64,000 nucleotides of DNA. Origin: Oscillatoria sp. FACHB-1406. GTDB lineage: Bacteria > Cyanobacteriota > Cyanobacteriia > Cyanobacteriales > Spirulinaceae. The first letter of the stretch is position 1; the number at the start of each line of letters is the position of its first letter. A program made the position numbers and the translations under genes. The notes beneath the pieces are model-generated. The model did no database searches and was not told the DNA's origin. It saw nothing but the letters and a program-made list of their open reading frames with translations. The stretch lies in contig NZ_JACJSM010000023.1 of assembly GCF_014698145.1 (NCBI RefSeq), positions 33,163 to 97,162 on the forward strand. The letters are read 5' to 3'. Positions 37,396 to 45,528 of this stretch are shown here, piece after piece.

Positions 37396-38163
37396 ATGAC
37401 AGGATGGGTCAAAGTAGGAAGATGCGATCGCGTTCGAGCTATTGCACTAGCCGCTTCGAGTGCGACTTGCTTAATGTTCTGCGCGCAAGGGCAAGCTTTG
37501 GCGCAAGCGACTGAGAATCTTGTGAATCCGACTCGCAGCACGAGCGTGGAGGCAACGCCTGTTGCTCCTGCTGGCAATGTTGCGGGCGAAACTCCTATTG
37601 CACCCACCGGAAGCAATACCGGCGAAAATCCTATTGCACCGGCTGGCAATGTTGTGGGCGAGACTCCCGTAACGCCAGATAAGAATGCTGAAGCCAACCC
37701 CAATCCGTCCAGTACAGCACAATGGCCGGAATTACCGCCGCTGGATGCTGCGGCTTATTTGCCGGATGCTAAGGCGAGAGTCCGTCTGGAACTGCGCTTA
37801 GGAGAACGCCGCGTCTATCTCTACGAAGACGATAAAGTTACGGCGAGTTATCCGGTTGCGATCGGCAAGTCGAGTACCCCCACTCCGACGGGCGAATATA
37901 AAGTTTTTCAACTCATTGAAAATCCGATTTGGAAGAATCCTTGGACCGGACAAGTGACTGCACCGGGGGCCAATAGTGCTTTAGGATTGCGCTGGATTGG
38001 CTTCGCACAAATGTCGAATGGGATTATTGGTTTCCACGGTACGCCGACAGTTTCTTCTATCGGTCAGGCGGCTTCTAATGGTTGCGTGCGAATGCACAAT
38101 GAAGATGTTGTCGCTTTGTTTTCCAAGGTGGAAATGGGAACGCCGGTTACGGTGATTCGCTAG
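37396..38163 (+). CDS. Secreted L,D-transpeptidase (YkuD)
   Basis: A 255-residue exported enzyme that forms 3-3 peptidoglycan cross-links or anchors proteins. The signal peptide spans about residues 1-36 (IALAASSATCLMFCAQGQA). Residues 50-100 hold three to four degenerate twelve-residue Pro/Gly repeats (IAPAGNVVGETP). The catalytic domain begins near residue 130 and has GFHGTP (His, about 212) and ASNGCVRM (Cys, about 229). AGGA sites lie just upstream of the ATG. The repeat region is likely a flexible wall-spanning linker. Confidence 0.93.
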   Translation: MTGWVKVGRCDRVRAIALAASSATCLMFCAQGQALAQATENLVNPTRSTSVEATPVAPAGNVAGETPIAPTGSNTGENPIAPAGNVVGETPVTPDKNAEANPNPSSTAQWPELPPLDAAAYLPDAKARVRLELRLGERRVYLYEDDKVTASYPVAIGKSSTPTPTGEYKVFQLIENPIWKNPWTGQVTAPGANSALGLRWIGFAQMSNGIIGFHGTPTVSSIGQAASNGCVRMHNEDVVALFSKVEMGTPVTVIR

Positions 38164-38185
38164 CTTATTCCTTCTTCATTATTCC

Positions 38186-38749
38186 CTATTCTTCTTCCCA
38201 AAAACGTTGCAGTTGCGCGCGCCATGCTGCGATAAATTGTTCGCGTTCTGCGGCGGGTTGTTGCATATCGCCCATTACACCTTCGGCATAAAAGCGTTCG
38301 ATGTTTTGCAGGGTGGCTTCGAGGGTTTGTCCTTGGAGTTTTGCGGCGTAAACAATCTGCCGCAGTTGTCCTTGAATGGATTGTTGGAAGAAGGGAGATA
38401 AACCGCTCTTGTGGAGGGAGATTAATTGCGCGATCGCCCCTTCAAAGTCTTCGCGATCGAGATTTTCCACGCGGTATTGAAACACGCCCCAAATCACCTC
38501 TTCACTCAGTGCATAGCGAACTGCTTGGGTTGTCTCGAAGTTGGCTTCTAAGATTTGCGCTAAGTAAGGTTTGGCTTCGGAGAGTGGGGCGATGGGAACG
38601 AGTAAATGCAACCAAGCGTTATCTTCAGAAAAAACGGCCAGCAAGCGCAAGGAATCTTGCTCGACTTGCCACGCATTGGGGCTGGAGTTGCGAACGACAG
38701 CGGCGGGAAAAAGGTCTTTTAAAGATTGGATTGTTGTTTCGGGAGTCAT
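38186..38749 (-). CDS. YbjN/type III chaperone-like cyanobacterial protein
   Basis: A 187-residue cytosolic alpha/beta protein. The first about 130 residues resemble the YbjN/CesT-like fold (LRLLAVFSEDNAWLHLLVPI, YALSEEVIWGVFQYRVENL), and the rest is helical. No catalytic motif is visible. It converges on the L,D-transpeptidase gene with a 22-base gap. Family assignment is tentative; function unknown. Confidence 0.6.
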   Translation of the reverse strand: MTPETTIQSLKDLFPAAVVRNSSPNAWQVEQDSLRLLAVFSEDNAWLHLLVPIAPLSEAKPYLAQILEANFETTQAVRYALSEEVIWGVFQYRVENLDREDFEGAIAQLISLHKSGLSPFFQQSIQGQLRQIVYAAKLQGQTLEATLQNIERFYAEGVMGDMQQPAAEREQFIAAWRAQLQRFWEEE

Positions 38750-38925
38750 TTTAGTTATCCGTGAACGATGATTATTTCCTCAAGTCGATCGCTTGAAATC
38801 GGTCATCTTTATAATCTATCTTCTCGTTAAAAGTCTTTTAATCTCTCTTCCTTTTGAGGGGTAGGAGGCTTGAAATTCGTTCTTCTGCGCGGGGGAGATG
38901 AAGCGGGGATCGGTTGAATTGCCCT

Positions 38926-39324
38926 TCAATCTTCAACTGCGATCGCGAGTTTTGCCCCTTCGATGCGCCGTAAGCGATCCATGACAGCGACGACTTGACC
39001 GTGATTGACGCGGGTATCGGCTTTCAGTACGATTAAAGGGTTGGGTTGGGTGCCAAGTTGTTGGCGAACGAGGGTTTCGAGGGTTGCGAGGGTGGCGGGC
39101 TGTCGGTTTGCCGCGATCGCGCCGTTAGCATTAACGGACACCGTAACCTCGATCTCGTCTTGTCTTACAGCGGTAAGCGCACCGGGAAGATTGACTTCAA
39201 ATCCTTGCGATCGCGTTAAAAATAAGCTCGAGACCATAAAAAAGGTCAAAATCGCAAAGATGACATCAATCATCGGTACGATGTTGATGGTTAACGGCGT
39301 TTCTTCTTCCTCCGGCAGGCGCAT
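38926..39324 (-). CDS. ExbD/TolR-type biopolymer transport protein
   Basis: A 132-residue inner-membrane protein. One N-terminal helix (INIVPMIDVIFAILTFFMV) contains the essential Asp that conducts protons in ExbD/TolR/MotB-type motors. A periplasmic domain follows (LIVLKADTRVNHGQVVAVMD). ExbB and TonB partners are not in the window. tRNA-Leu lies 51 bases upstream on the same strand. Confidence 0.92.
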   Translation of the reverse strand: MRLPEEEETPLTINIVPMIDVIFAILTFFMVSSLFLTRSQGFEVNLPGALTAVRQDEIEVTVSVNANGAIAANRQPATLATLETLVRQQLGTQPNPLIVLKADTRVNHGQVVAVMDRLRRIEGAKLAIAVED

Positions 39325-39374
39325 TCAAAAATTGTTTGGGCAATAGGGACAAGTTGAAACACCGTCATTCGGGA

Positions 39375-39455
39375 TGCGGACGAAGAGACTCGAACTCTTA
39401 CGCCAAAGACACTAGAACCTAAATCTAGCGCGTCTACCAATTCCGCCACGTCCGC
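39375..39455 (-). tRNA. trnL-UAG: tRNA-Leu (UAG)
   Basis: The minus strand folds as a cloverleaf: acceptor GCGGACG/CGTCCGC, D arm GCGGAATTGGTAGACGC, anticodon stem CTAGA/TCTAG with loop TTTAGGT (anticodon TAG), a long class II variable arm TGTCTTTGGCGT and T arm AAGAGTTCGAGTCTCTT. The discriminator is A. CCA is not encoded. Confidence 0.95.
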
Positions 39456-39611
39456 AGAGGCTAAACCGTTTTTTATTCTAACACATTTATAGCGCGATCG
39501 CACTCTTGTTTGAGTGCAAGCTCGATCTCGGAATTTTGTAACAATTTGTATCGGGTTGCGTAAAATCAATGACTCCCGTCCGAGAACAATTTAGAACTCG
39601 GTGTCATCGCC

Positions 39612-41072
39612 ATGCAATGCTTCGATAAAACTTCTGAAGACTGGGAGAGTTGGATTTGCCCGGATTTGGGCGCATACTGGAGACTCGCGCGCTATGCTAA
39701 CAGCGATCGCATCGTCCTCAAACCCGCTTCCAGTCAATCATCGACCCAATCTGCGCCAACGTGCTTTTTTGTCTTCGACGCGATCGAAGGCTACGCCTTG
39801 CAATACTTTAACGGTCAAAATACCGTTCGACAAGTTCAAACTTACCTGCAACAAAAATTTCCCCACGCCGACTCCCATACTGTAACTCGGTTAATCGAAC
39901 GATTAATCGCAGAAGGGATTTTAGCGGCGAGGATAGAAAGGGACGAAGTAGAAATTCCGGAAGTACCCACTCCGACAATTCTTAAACCCGGAGTGGAATG
40001 GCATTATAACCCTGACGGATACTGGATTTTGTGGAATCGAGAAGAGCGAACTTACCTCCAAGTTAGCCAGGAAGATAAAACCCTTATCGAGCAATTAGCG
40101 CTTCGTTCTAAAGCAGAAGTTCTCGCAGAGTTTGACCTTTCTGCGAGCGATCTTCAAGTCCTTTTTCAAAACTTGGCAATGGGAAGAATGCTGCCCAATC
40201 AGCAACCGATTAAGCGCCAACGTCGAAAATTCACCCCCTTTCAATTGCTTTACTTCAAACGTCCTCTTTTTAATCCCGATCCTTGGCTAAATCGCAAGAT
40301 TGGATTGCTGCGTTGGATTTGGACGCGGGGGTTCGCGCTGGTGTTAATCGCGTTCCTAGCGGCATCATTAGCGATCGGAATCGACCGACGCGATGCTATT
40401 TTAGTGATGGGGCAAAACCTCATGCAAAGCAGCGGCGGTTCTTTCTTTATTCCCTTCGCTTTGCTATCAGTATTCGTCGTTACACTTCACGAACTTGGTC
40501 ATGCTTTTACCCTCAAACATTACGGTAGAGAAGTTCCGGAAGTTGGGTTATTATTTATGTGCCTTTTTCCTGCCGCTTATACCGATACAACGGCACAATA
40601 TTTGCTGCCGAAGTGGAAGCGAGTGCTAGTAGTTGGAGCGGGAATTTTAGTTCAAGTCACGATTGCTGCGATCGCGCTTTTGTTCTGGAATCTTGCTATC
40701 CCCGGAAGTTGGCTGCATAGCGCCAGTTACCTCTTAATGGTAGCCGCTTTATTCACCGTCGCAGTCAACCTCAACCCAATGGCAAAATTTGATGGCTATT
40801 ACCTCGCTGTTGCAGCAACAGGAATCAATAATCTCAGGAATCGTGCTTTTCAACTGTACGTCAATCTCTTCACCGGGCAACCGCTCTTAGAAGAGGGTAA
40901 AGACAGGCTGATTTTAGCAATTTATGCACCCTTCAGCTTACTCTATATTTGGTCTGTTTTTGGATTTCTTTTCTACCGCTTATTTGACTGGACGCTAGTA
41001 AATATTCCAGCCCTCGGTGCGATGTTGCTCTTCACTTGGTTGCTTTATTACTTTGCCCCCGATTCAGAGTAA
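39612..41072 (+). CDS. M50-type membrane metalloprotease with PqqD-like N-terminal domain
   Basis: A 486-residue membrane protein. The N-terminal about 200 residues are soluble, with a PqqD-like winged-helix stretch (FFVFDAIEGYALQYFN). From about residue 240 there are six or more helices. The zinc motif HELGH is at about 293-297 and the third ligand lies in NPMAKFDGYY near 388. The gene precedes an HlyD-family gene by 119 bases. M50/HlyD pairs occur in peptide or bacteriocin maturation and export. No precursor peptide gene was seen nearby. Confidence 0.88.
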   Translation: MQCFDKTSEDWESWICPDLGAYWRLARYANSDRIVLKPASSQSSTQSAPTCFFVFDAIEGYALQYFNGQNTVRQVQTYLQQKFPHADSHTVTRLIERLIAEGILAARIERDEVEIPEVPTPTILKPGVEWHYNPDGYWILWNREERTYLQVSQEDKTLIEQLALRSKAEVLAEFDLSASDLQVLFQNLAMGRMLPNQQPIKRQRRKFTPFQLLYFKRPLFNPDPWLNRKIGLLRWIWTRGFALVLIAFLAASLAIGIDRRDAILVMGQNLMQSSGGSFFIPFALLSVFVVTLHELGHAFTLKHYGREVPEVGLLFMCLFPAAYTDTTAQYLLPKWKRVLVVGAGILVQVTIAAIALLFWNLAIPGSWLHSASYLLMVAALFTVAVNLNPMAKFDGYYLAVAATGINNLRNRAFQLYVNLFTGQPLLEEGKDRLILAIYAPFSLLYIWSVFGFLFYRLFDWTLVNIPALGAMLLFTWLLYYFAPDSE

Positions 41073-41191
41073 AGTCCACAGAGCGATTTAGCTCGACGAG
41101 CCATAAATAGGGCGGATATCAATTGCGCGACACTCTTCTTTAACTCAATCTTGTTAACCCTGCATCCTACTCTCAAAAAACTCAATTTGCT

Positions 41192-42703
41192 ATGAATAAC
41201 ATACCGCTGAATTCTAGTCCCTCTCCAAAACCACAAACTTTTAAAGTTCTTCCTCCGCAACAGCGTTCGACTTTAGCACGTCCAACGGAACAATCCAACC
41301 CAATTCAACCCGCAGTAGAGCGCACTAATTCACCCCAAGAATCCCAGCCTAAAAAGAACTCTCTACTCGGTTTGGTGACAACAGCCGGTATTATTTTAGT
41401 CATTGGCGCGATCGGCTATATTCCTATTCCAAATTACGTTACAGGCGATACAGAAATTAGCAGCAGGATCAACAAACGCCAGCAAGTTACAATGCCCGTT
41501 TCTGGTCGTTTAAAACTCCATATCGGACCCAATCAGTTAATTCGGGAGAACGACTTAATCGCGGAAGTTGAAAGCGACGAACGCGACAACCAACGCATTA
41601 CGAAAGAAGAAGAATTAGTGAAAGCGAAACAAAGTGTTTTTATCGCTCAACAGCAGTTGGAAGTCGCAAGAACTCGCCTCGGTTTCGCGCAGAATGGCGA
41701 AGCGATCGCGCGCGATCGCGCCAATCGCCAAGTTACCGACCTTCGCAATCCCGATACCGTCCCCCTACTGCGCCGTTTGGAAAGCGAAAAAGCGATCGTT
41801 CCCAGCGAAATCGGACAAATTGAAGCGGAAATTTTCTCGATCCAGGCAGATATGACTGGGTTACAAAACCAGTTAATTTTAGCAGATCAAAAGTTTCGCC
41901 GCTACGAATCTTTTAACAAAGATGGTATTATTCCCCAGAACGAATTGGAAGCTGTTTTGGAAAGAAAAAAAAGTTTAGAGTCGCAAATTCAGCAAAGGCA
42001 AGGATTAATTGCTTCTAAACAAAGTCAAATCCAACAGAAACAAGGTTCTCTCGCCGTAAAAGACGAACAAGTCAAGGAAGCGAGAAAACAAATGAGCGAT
42101 ACGCTCTATAATTATCAAGATGCGTTGACGCAAGCGCGATCGGACGTTGAAACGGCTCGACGGGAAGTTGAAAAAGAGCAAATTAACGTTCAGACGCAGC
42201 AGCAATACGTTCAGAAACTAGAAGAAAGTCTCGTTCAACTTCAAGGACAGCAAAACAACTTAAAGCTTTATGCCAATATCAGCGGCACGGCAACGAGCGA
42301 AAATTTAGATTTGTTAGAAAATAATAATTTAGAAATGGGCAAGGTCGTTTTAGATATTGTCGATATGCGGAATCTAAGCGCCGAAGTATTAATTCGTCAG
42401 GAAGATAAAGATTTTATCAAACCTGGTGCAAAAGTTCAGTTTGTCGAACATGGCGGAACGGTACGTTATAAAGCTATTGTGGAAGATAAAGGGATTTTGC
42501 CGGTGGTGAGAACGCCTGAAAAGCAACAAAAGCCGATGTTAAAAGTTATTATTACTATCGAAAATAAAGATATGTTACTAAGACCGGGAATGACAGGTTA
42601 CGCGCATATCAAAACAGGAGAATTGCGAATTTATCAAAAAGTCGGACACGAGTTAAATAAGTTGTTTAATGTGGGTAAATATTTGCCTTGGATTCCGGGT
42701 TAG
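41192..42703 (+). CDS. HlyD-family membrane fusion protein
   Basis: A 503-residue adaptor. A proline-rich cytosolic tail of about 55 residues leads to one membrane helix (LGLVTTAGIILVIGAIGYI). A lipoyl-like half motif (MPVSGRLKLHIGPNQLI) opens a long coiled coil (about residues 130-330; many E/Q/K heptads) and a C-terminal beta domain (GMTGYAHIKTGE). It follows the M50 protease on the same strand and probably forms one export unit with it. No ABC transporter or TolC-like gene is adjacent. Confidence 0.88.
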   Translation: MNNIPLNSSPSPKPQTFKVLPPQQRSTLARPTEQSNPIQPAVERTNSPQESQPKKNSLLGLVTTAGIILVIGAIGYIPIPNYVTGDTEISSRINKRQQVTMPVSGRLKLHIGPNQLIRENDLIAEVESDERDNQRITKEEELVKAKQSVFIAQQQLEVARTRLGFAQNGEAIARDRANRQVTDLRNPDTVPLLRRLESEKAIVPSEIGQIEAEIFSIQADMTGLQNQLILADQKFRRYESFNKDGIIPQNELEAVLERKKSLESQIQQRQGLIASKQSQIQQKQGSLAVKDEQVKEARKQMSDTLYNYQDALTQARSDVETARREVEKEQINVQTQQQYVQKLEESLVQLQGQQNNLKLYANISGTATSENLDLLENNNLEMGKVVLDIVDMRNLSAEVLIRQEDKDFIKPGAKVQFVEHGGTVRYKAIVEDKGILPVVRTPEKQQKPMLKVIITIENKDMLLRPGMTGYAHIKTGELRIYQKVGHELNKLFNVGKYLPWIPG

Positions 42704-42778
42704 AAATAATGGGGAGTCGTGTAGAGGCTAGTTGCAACTCGCTGTGCTAAACTAGCCACGAGCTATTACCGATTATCT

Positions 42779-43891
42779 ATGGCGCATCATATTGAAGTTC
42801 GAGTCAGCCCAGAAATTTTCGCGAGTAATATTCATCATATTCGCGATCGCGTCACTCCCGCGCAACTGTGCGTCGTCATGAAAGCGAATGCTTACGGACA
42901 CGGACTTCGAGCTTTAGCACCCGTTGCGGTTGCCGCAGGAGCCGATTATATTGGGATTTGTACGAACCCCGAAGCCACTATCCTGCGCGAATTAGGTTTA
43001 ACGGTTAAAATTTTGCGCTTGCGGATGGGATTCCCCGAAGAATTTGAAGAATCTATCGACGTTCTCGACATTGAGGAACAAGTCGGAACCCTAGAAGCAG
43101 CACTCTATCTTTCTGCTGCTGGAGTCCAACGTAACCGGAAAATTCCCGTTCATCTCAACATCGATACAGGGATGGGACGCAGCGGTTTTTTTTGCCACGA
43201 ACTAGAAGAACTCAAAAAAGTTTGCGGTTTACCGGGCTTAGAAATTGTAGGAATTATGACTCATTTTGCTAGCGCAGATGGAAAAGATTTAGTATTTACC
43301 CACCAACAAATTGAGAATTTTTACAATCTGCGTCGGGCGTTAAGCGATTATCTTCCCGATAATATTTTGACCCATACTCACAATAGCGCTGCTACTTTTC
43401 GTCTTGGAGAACAGTGTAACAGTTTGGCGCGCGTCGGAGCAGCTTGTTATGGCGTTCGCACGTCACAAAATTTCCAAAACCCGTCGGAATTACAACCGGT
43501 AATGTCGGTAAAAACTAAAGTCGCTCAAGTCCGGAAAATTCCCGCAGGACGAACGATTGGTTATAGCAGTTTACATACCACGCAACGCGAGAGTTTAATT
43601 GCTTCGTTACCAGTTGGGTTTGGGGAAGGATATCCGCGATCGCTGTTTAATAAAGGTATTGTTTTGATTAAAGGCCATCGCTGTCCCGTCGTAGGGCGCG
43701 TTTCGCTTAATATTACCACTGTTGATATTACCGACGTTCCCGAACCCGTGAAGTGGGGCGATGAAGTGGTTTTAGTGGGCAAACAAGGGAACGAAGAAAT
43801 TACCTTCGAGGAACTTGCCGACAAATTCGACAGCGTTCATACTGAAATTAATTTGATGGCGGGTTTTATGAATGAGATTGTCTATTCTTAA
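42779..43891 (+). CDS. alr: Alanine racemase
   Basis: A 370-residue PLP enzyme that makes D-alanine for peptidoglycan. The PLP lysine is in VVMKANAYGHG (Lys35), with NIDTGMGRSGF, HTHNSAATF and RVGAACYG in the expected order. The second catalytic region (IGYSSLHTTQRESLIASLPV, then GRVSLNITTVDIT) is somewhat diverged from the usual GRVSMD form. It stands alone, 75 bases after the HlyD gene. The family is firm; full racemase activity is likely but the divergence is noted. Confidence 0.9.
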   Translation: MAHHIEVRVSPEIFASNIHHIRDRVTPAQLCVVMKANAYGHGLRALAPVAVAAGADYIGICTNPEATILRELGLTVKILRLRMGFPEEFEESIDVLDIEEQVGTLEAALYLSAAGVQRNRKIPVHLNIDTGMGRSGFFCHELEELKKVCGLPGLEIVGIMTHFASADGKDLVFTHQQIENFYNLRRALSDYLPDNILTHTHNSAATFRLGEQCNSLARVGAACYGVRTSQNFQNPSELQPVMSVKTKVAQVRKIPAGRTIGYSSLHTTQRESLIASLPVGFGEGYPRSLFNKGIVLIKGHRCPVVGRVSLNITTVDITDVPEPVKWGDEVVLVGKQGNEEITFEELADKFDSVHTEINLMAGFMNEIVYS

Positions 43892-44051
43892 AAGTGATGC
43901 GCGTACTCGCGATTGTTAGTCCACGTTCTGTACGAATGATAGCTGCCTTTCGATTAAATTTTGTAGTCATACTCTCCCTTTCCTAAAACTTACCTTCGCT
44001 ACCTATTTTATCAAATACAAAAAATGTTAGTTTATATCCTTTTGACTCAAA

Positions 44052-45521
44052 CTAATTAACCCCAAAAATCCTTAAGAAATTGAACGGAAAAGTAAACAAA
44101 GAAAATCCTCTGCCAAGGGGTTCTAACAATTGTCCCACCTGGTCGGAAAAGTTTGCAAGCTGAGTTTTTCCGACAATAACTACGTCGTTATTGCGTAAAA
44201 TAGGGTTAGTTTCTTCATTAATATTCTGCTCGAAATCGATGCGAATTTCTCTGCGCGAAACGGTTCCATCGGGGTTGAGGCGAACGAGGGCAACATCGCC
44301 GCCATCGCCTCGATTATTAATTCCCCCGGCGGCGAGAAGGGCTTGATTGAGCGTTGAATTGGGCGGAAGTTCTATTACTCCCGATCGCACGACTTCCCCA
44401 GCAACATTCACTTTAATGGCAGTCGGGGCAAAAGTCGCACTCGCTAGCAACGAAGCTTCTGCTGGATTTTGTTCGGTTGCTTGGGGAACGACAATCGTAT
44501 CGCCGCGCTGTAAAACTGCATCTTGCCTTAAATCCCCTGCTTGCAAGAGTTCCCAGAGATTGAGTTCAAAAAATTGCTCGCCGGTTTTTGTCAGCCGACG
44601 CAGGCGAACGCGGCGGATATCGGCGAGGGGCTTGATTCCGCCTGCTGCTTCGATCGCGCGGGTGACGGTGGGGGGGTTGCTGGCGCGGGTTGCTTCCATA
44701 ACGTGAGTTCCCGGGCGCGTAACTTCTCCAACGACGGCGACGGGAAAGGGATCGATATCTCGATTGCTAAAACTGGTTTCTACGGAGGCGAGATTATTAT
44801 TAAGATCCACTTCTGTGGCAGTGGGAACGATAACAGTATCGCCATCGCGCAAGCTTAAATTTTGCGAGATATCTCCGTTTTGTAGGAGGGTGCTGAGGTT
44901 AGCGGTAAAGTTCTGTTCTCGCCCTTGATAAATGCGACGCACGCGCACTTGTTGCAGTTGTGCCGATCGCGTCGTTCCTCCCGCTTCTCCCAAGGCTTCT
45001 AGGAGGGTGGGAAAGGTACGCCCTTGACCGAGAACCACGGTATAGGTTCCGGGACGGTTGACTTCGCCAGCAACCGCAATCTGAATCGGACGAGTGCTAG
45101 TTAAACTCAGGGTAATAATTGGTTCGACGATGTAGGGGGCGTAGCGGCGGGATAGCAGGGCTGTTAGTTGCTGGAGGGTGAGATCCCGAACTTGAAGACT
45201 GCCGAGAATGGGGAGATTTAGGGTTCCGTCGAAAAGAACTTGATATTCGCCGCTATATTCGGGTACGTCGAAAATATCGATTTTAATGCGATCGCCGGTA
45301 CCAAGGGTGTAAGGAGCATCGCTAGAACTGTTAGCGTTTGTTGGGGGTGCGGCGGGGGCTTCGGGAAACAGAGGAATTGCCGAGTTTGGCAGCGTGTTAG
45401 CAGAGGCGGTTGCAGGACTCAGCCCGATCGCGATCGTCAGACAAATTCCGCAATATTGTTTCCCAAATTTAGCAGCAAGCATCATCGAACAGTTATCAAT
45501 TATCATTTCCCATTCATTCTT
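44052..45521 (-). CDS. Polysaccharide export protein with SLBB domains (Wza-like)
   Basis: A 489-residue exported protein for extracellular polysaccharide secretion. I start it at the ATG at 45521, eight bases after the kinase stop; a frame open to 45626 would overlap that gene. A signal peptide region (YCGICLTIAIGLSPATASA) is followed by the Poly_export domain (YTLGTGDRIKIDIFDVPEYS) and three SLBB domains (VAGEVNRPGTYTV, VVGEVTRPGTHVM, VAGEVVRSGVIEL). No lipobox is seen, unlike E. coli Wza. It is cotranscribed with the tyrosine autokinase upstream. Confidence 0.92.
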   Translation of the reverse strand, partial: KNEWEMIIDNCSMMLAAKFGKQYCGICLTIAIGLSPATASANTLPNSAIPLFPEAPAAPPTNANSSSDAPYTLGTGDRIKIDIFDVPEYSGEYQVLFDGTLNLPILGSLQVRDLTLQQLTALLSRRYAPYIVEPIITLSLTSTRPIQIAVAGEVNRPGTYTVVLGQGRTFPTLLEALGEAGGTTRSAQLQQVRVRRIYQGREQNFTANLSTLLQNGDISQNLSLRDGDTVIVPTATEVDLNNNLASVETSFSNRDIDPFPVAVVGEVTRPGTHVMEATRASNPPTVTRAIEAAGGIKPLADIRRVRLRRLTKTGEQFFELNLWELLQAGDLRQDAVLQRGDTIVVPQATEQNPAEASLLASATFAPTAIKVNVAGEVVRSGVIELPPNSTLNQALLAAGGINNRGDGGDVALVRLNPDGTVSRREIRIDFEQNINEETNPILRNNDVVIVGKTQLANFSDQVGQLLEPLGRGFSLFTFPFNFLRIFGVN

Positions 45522-45528
45522 CATTGCC

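Noticed and set aside
39291..39569. Open frame on the minus strand with VAELVDALDLGSS
   Set aside because: It is the translation of tRNA-Leu(UAG), a well-known spurious ORF pattern.
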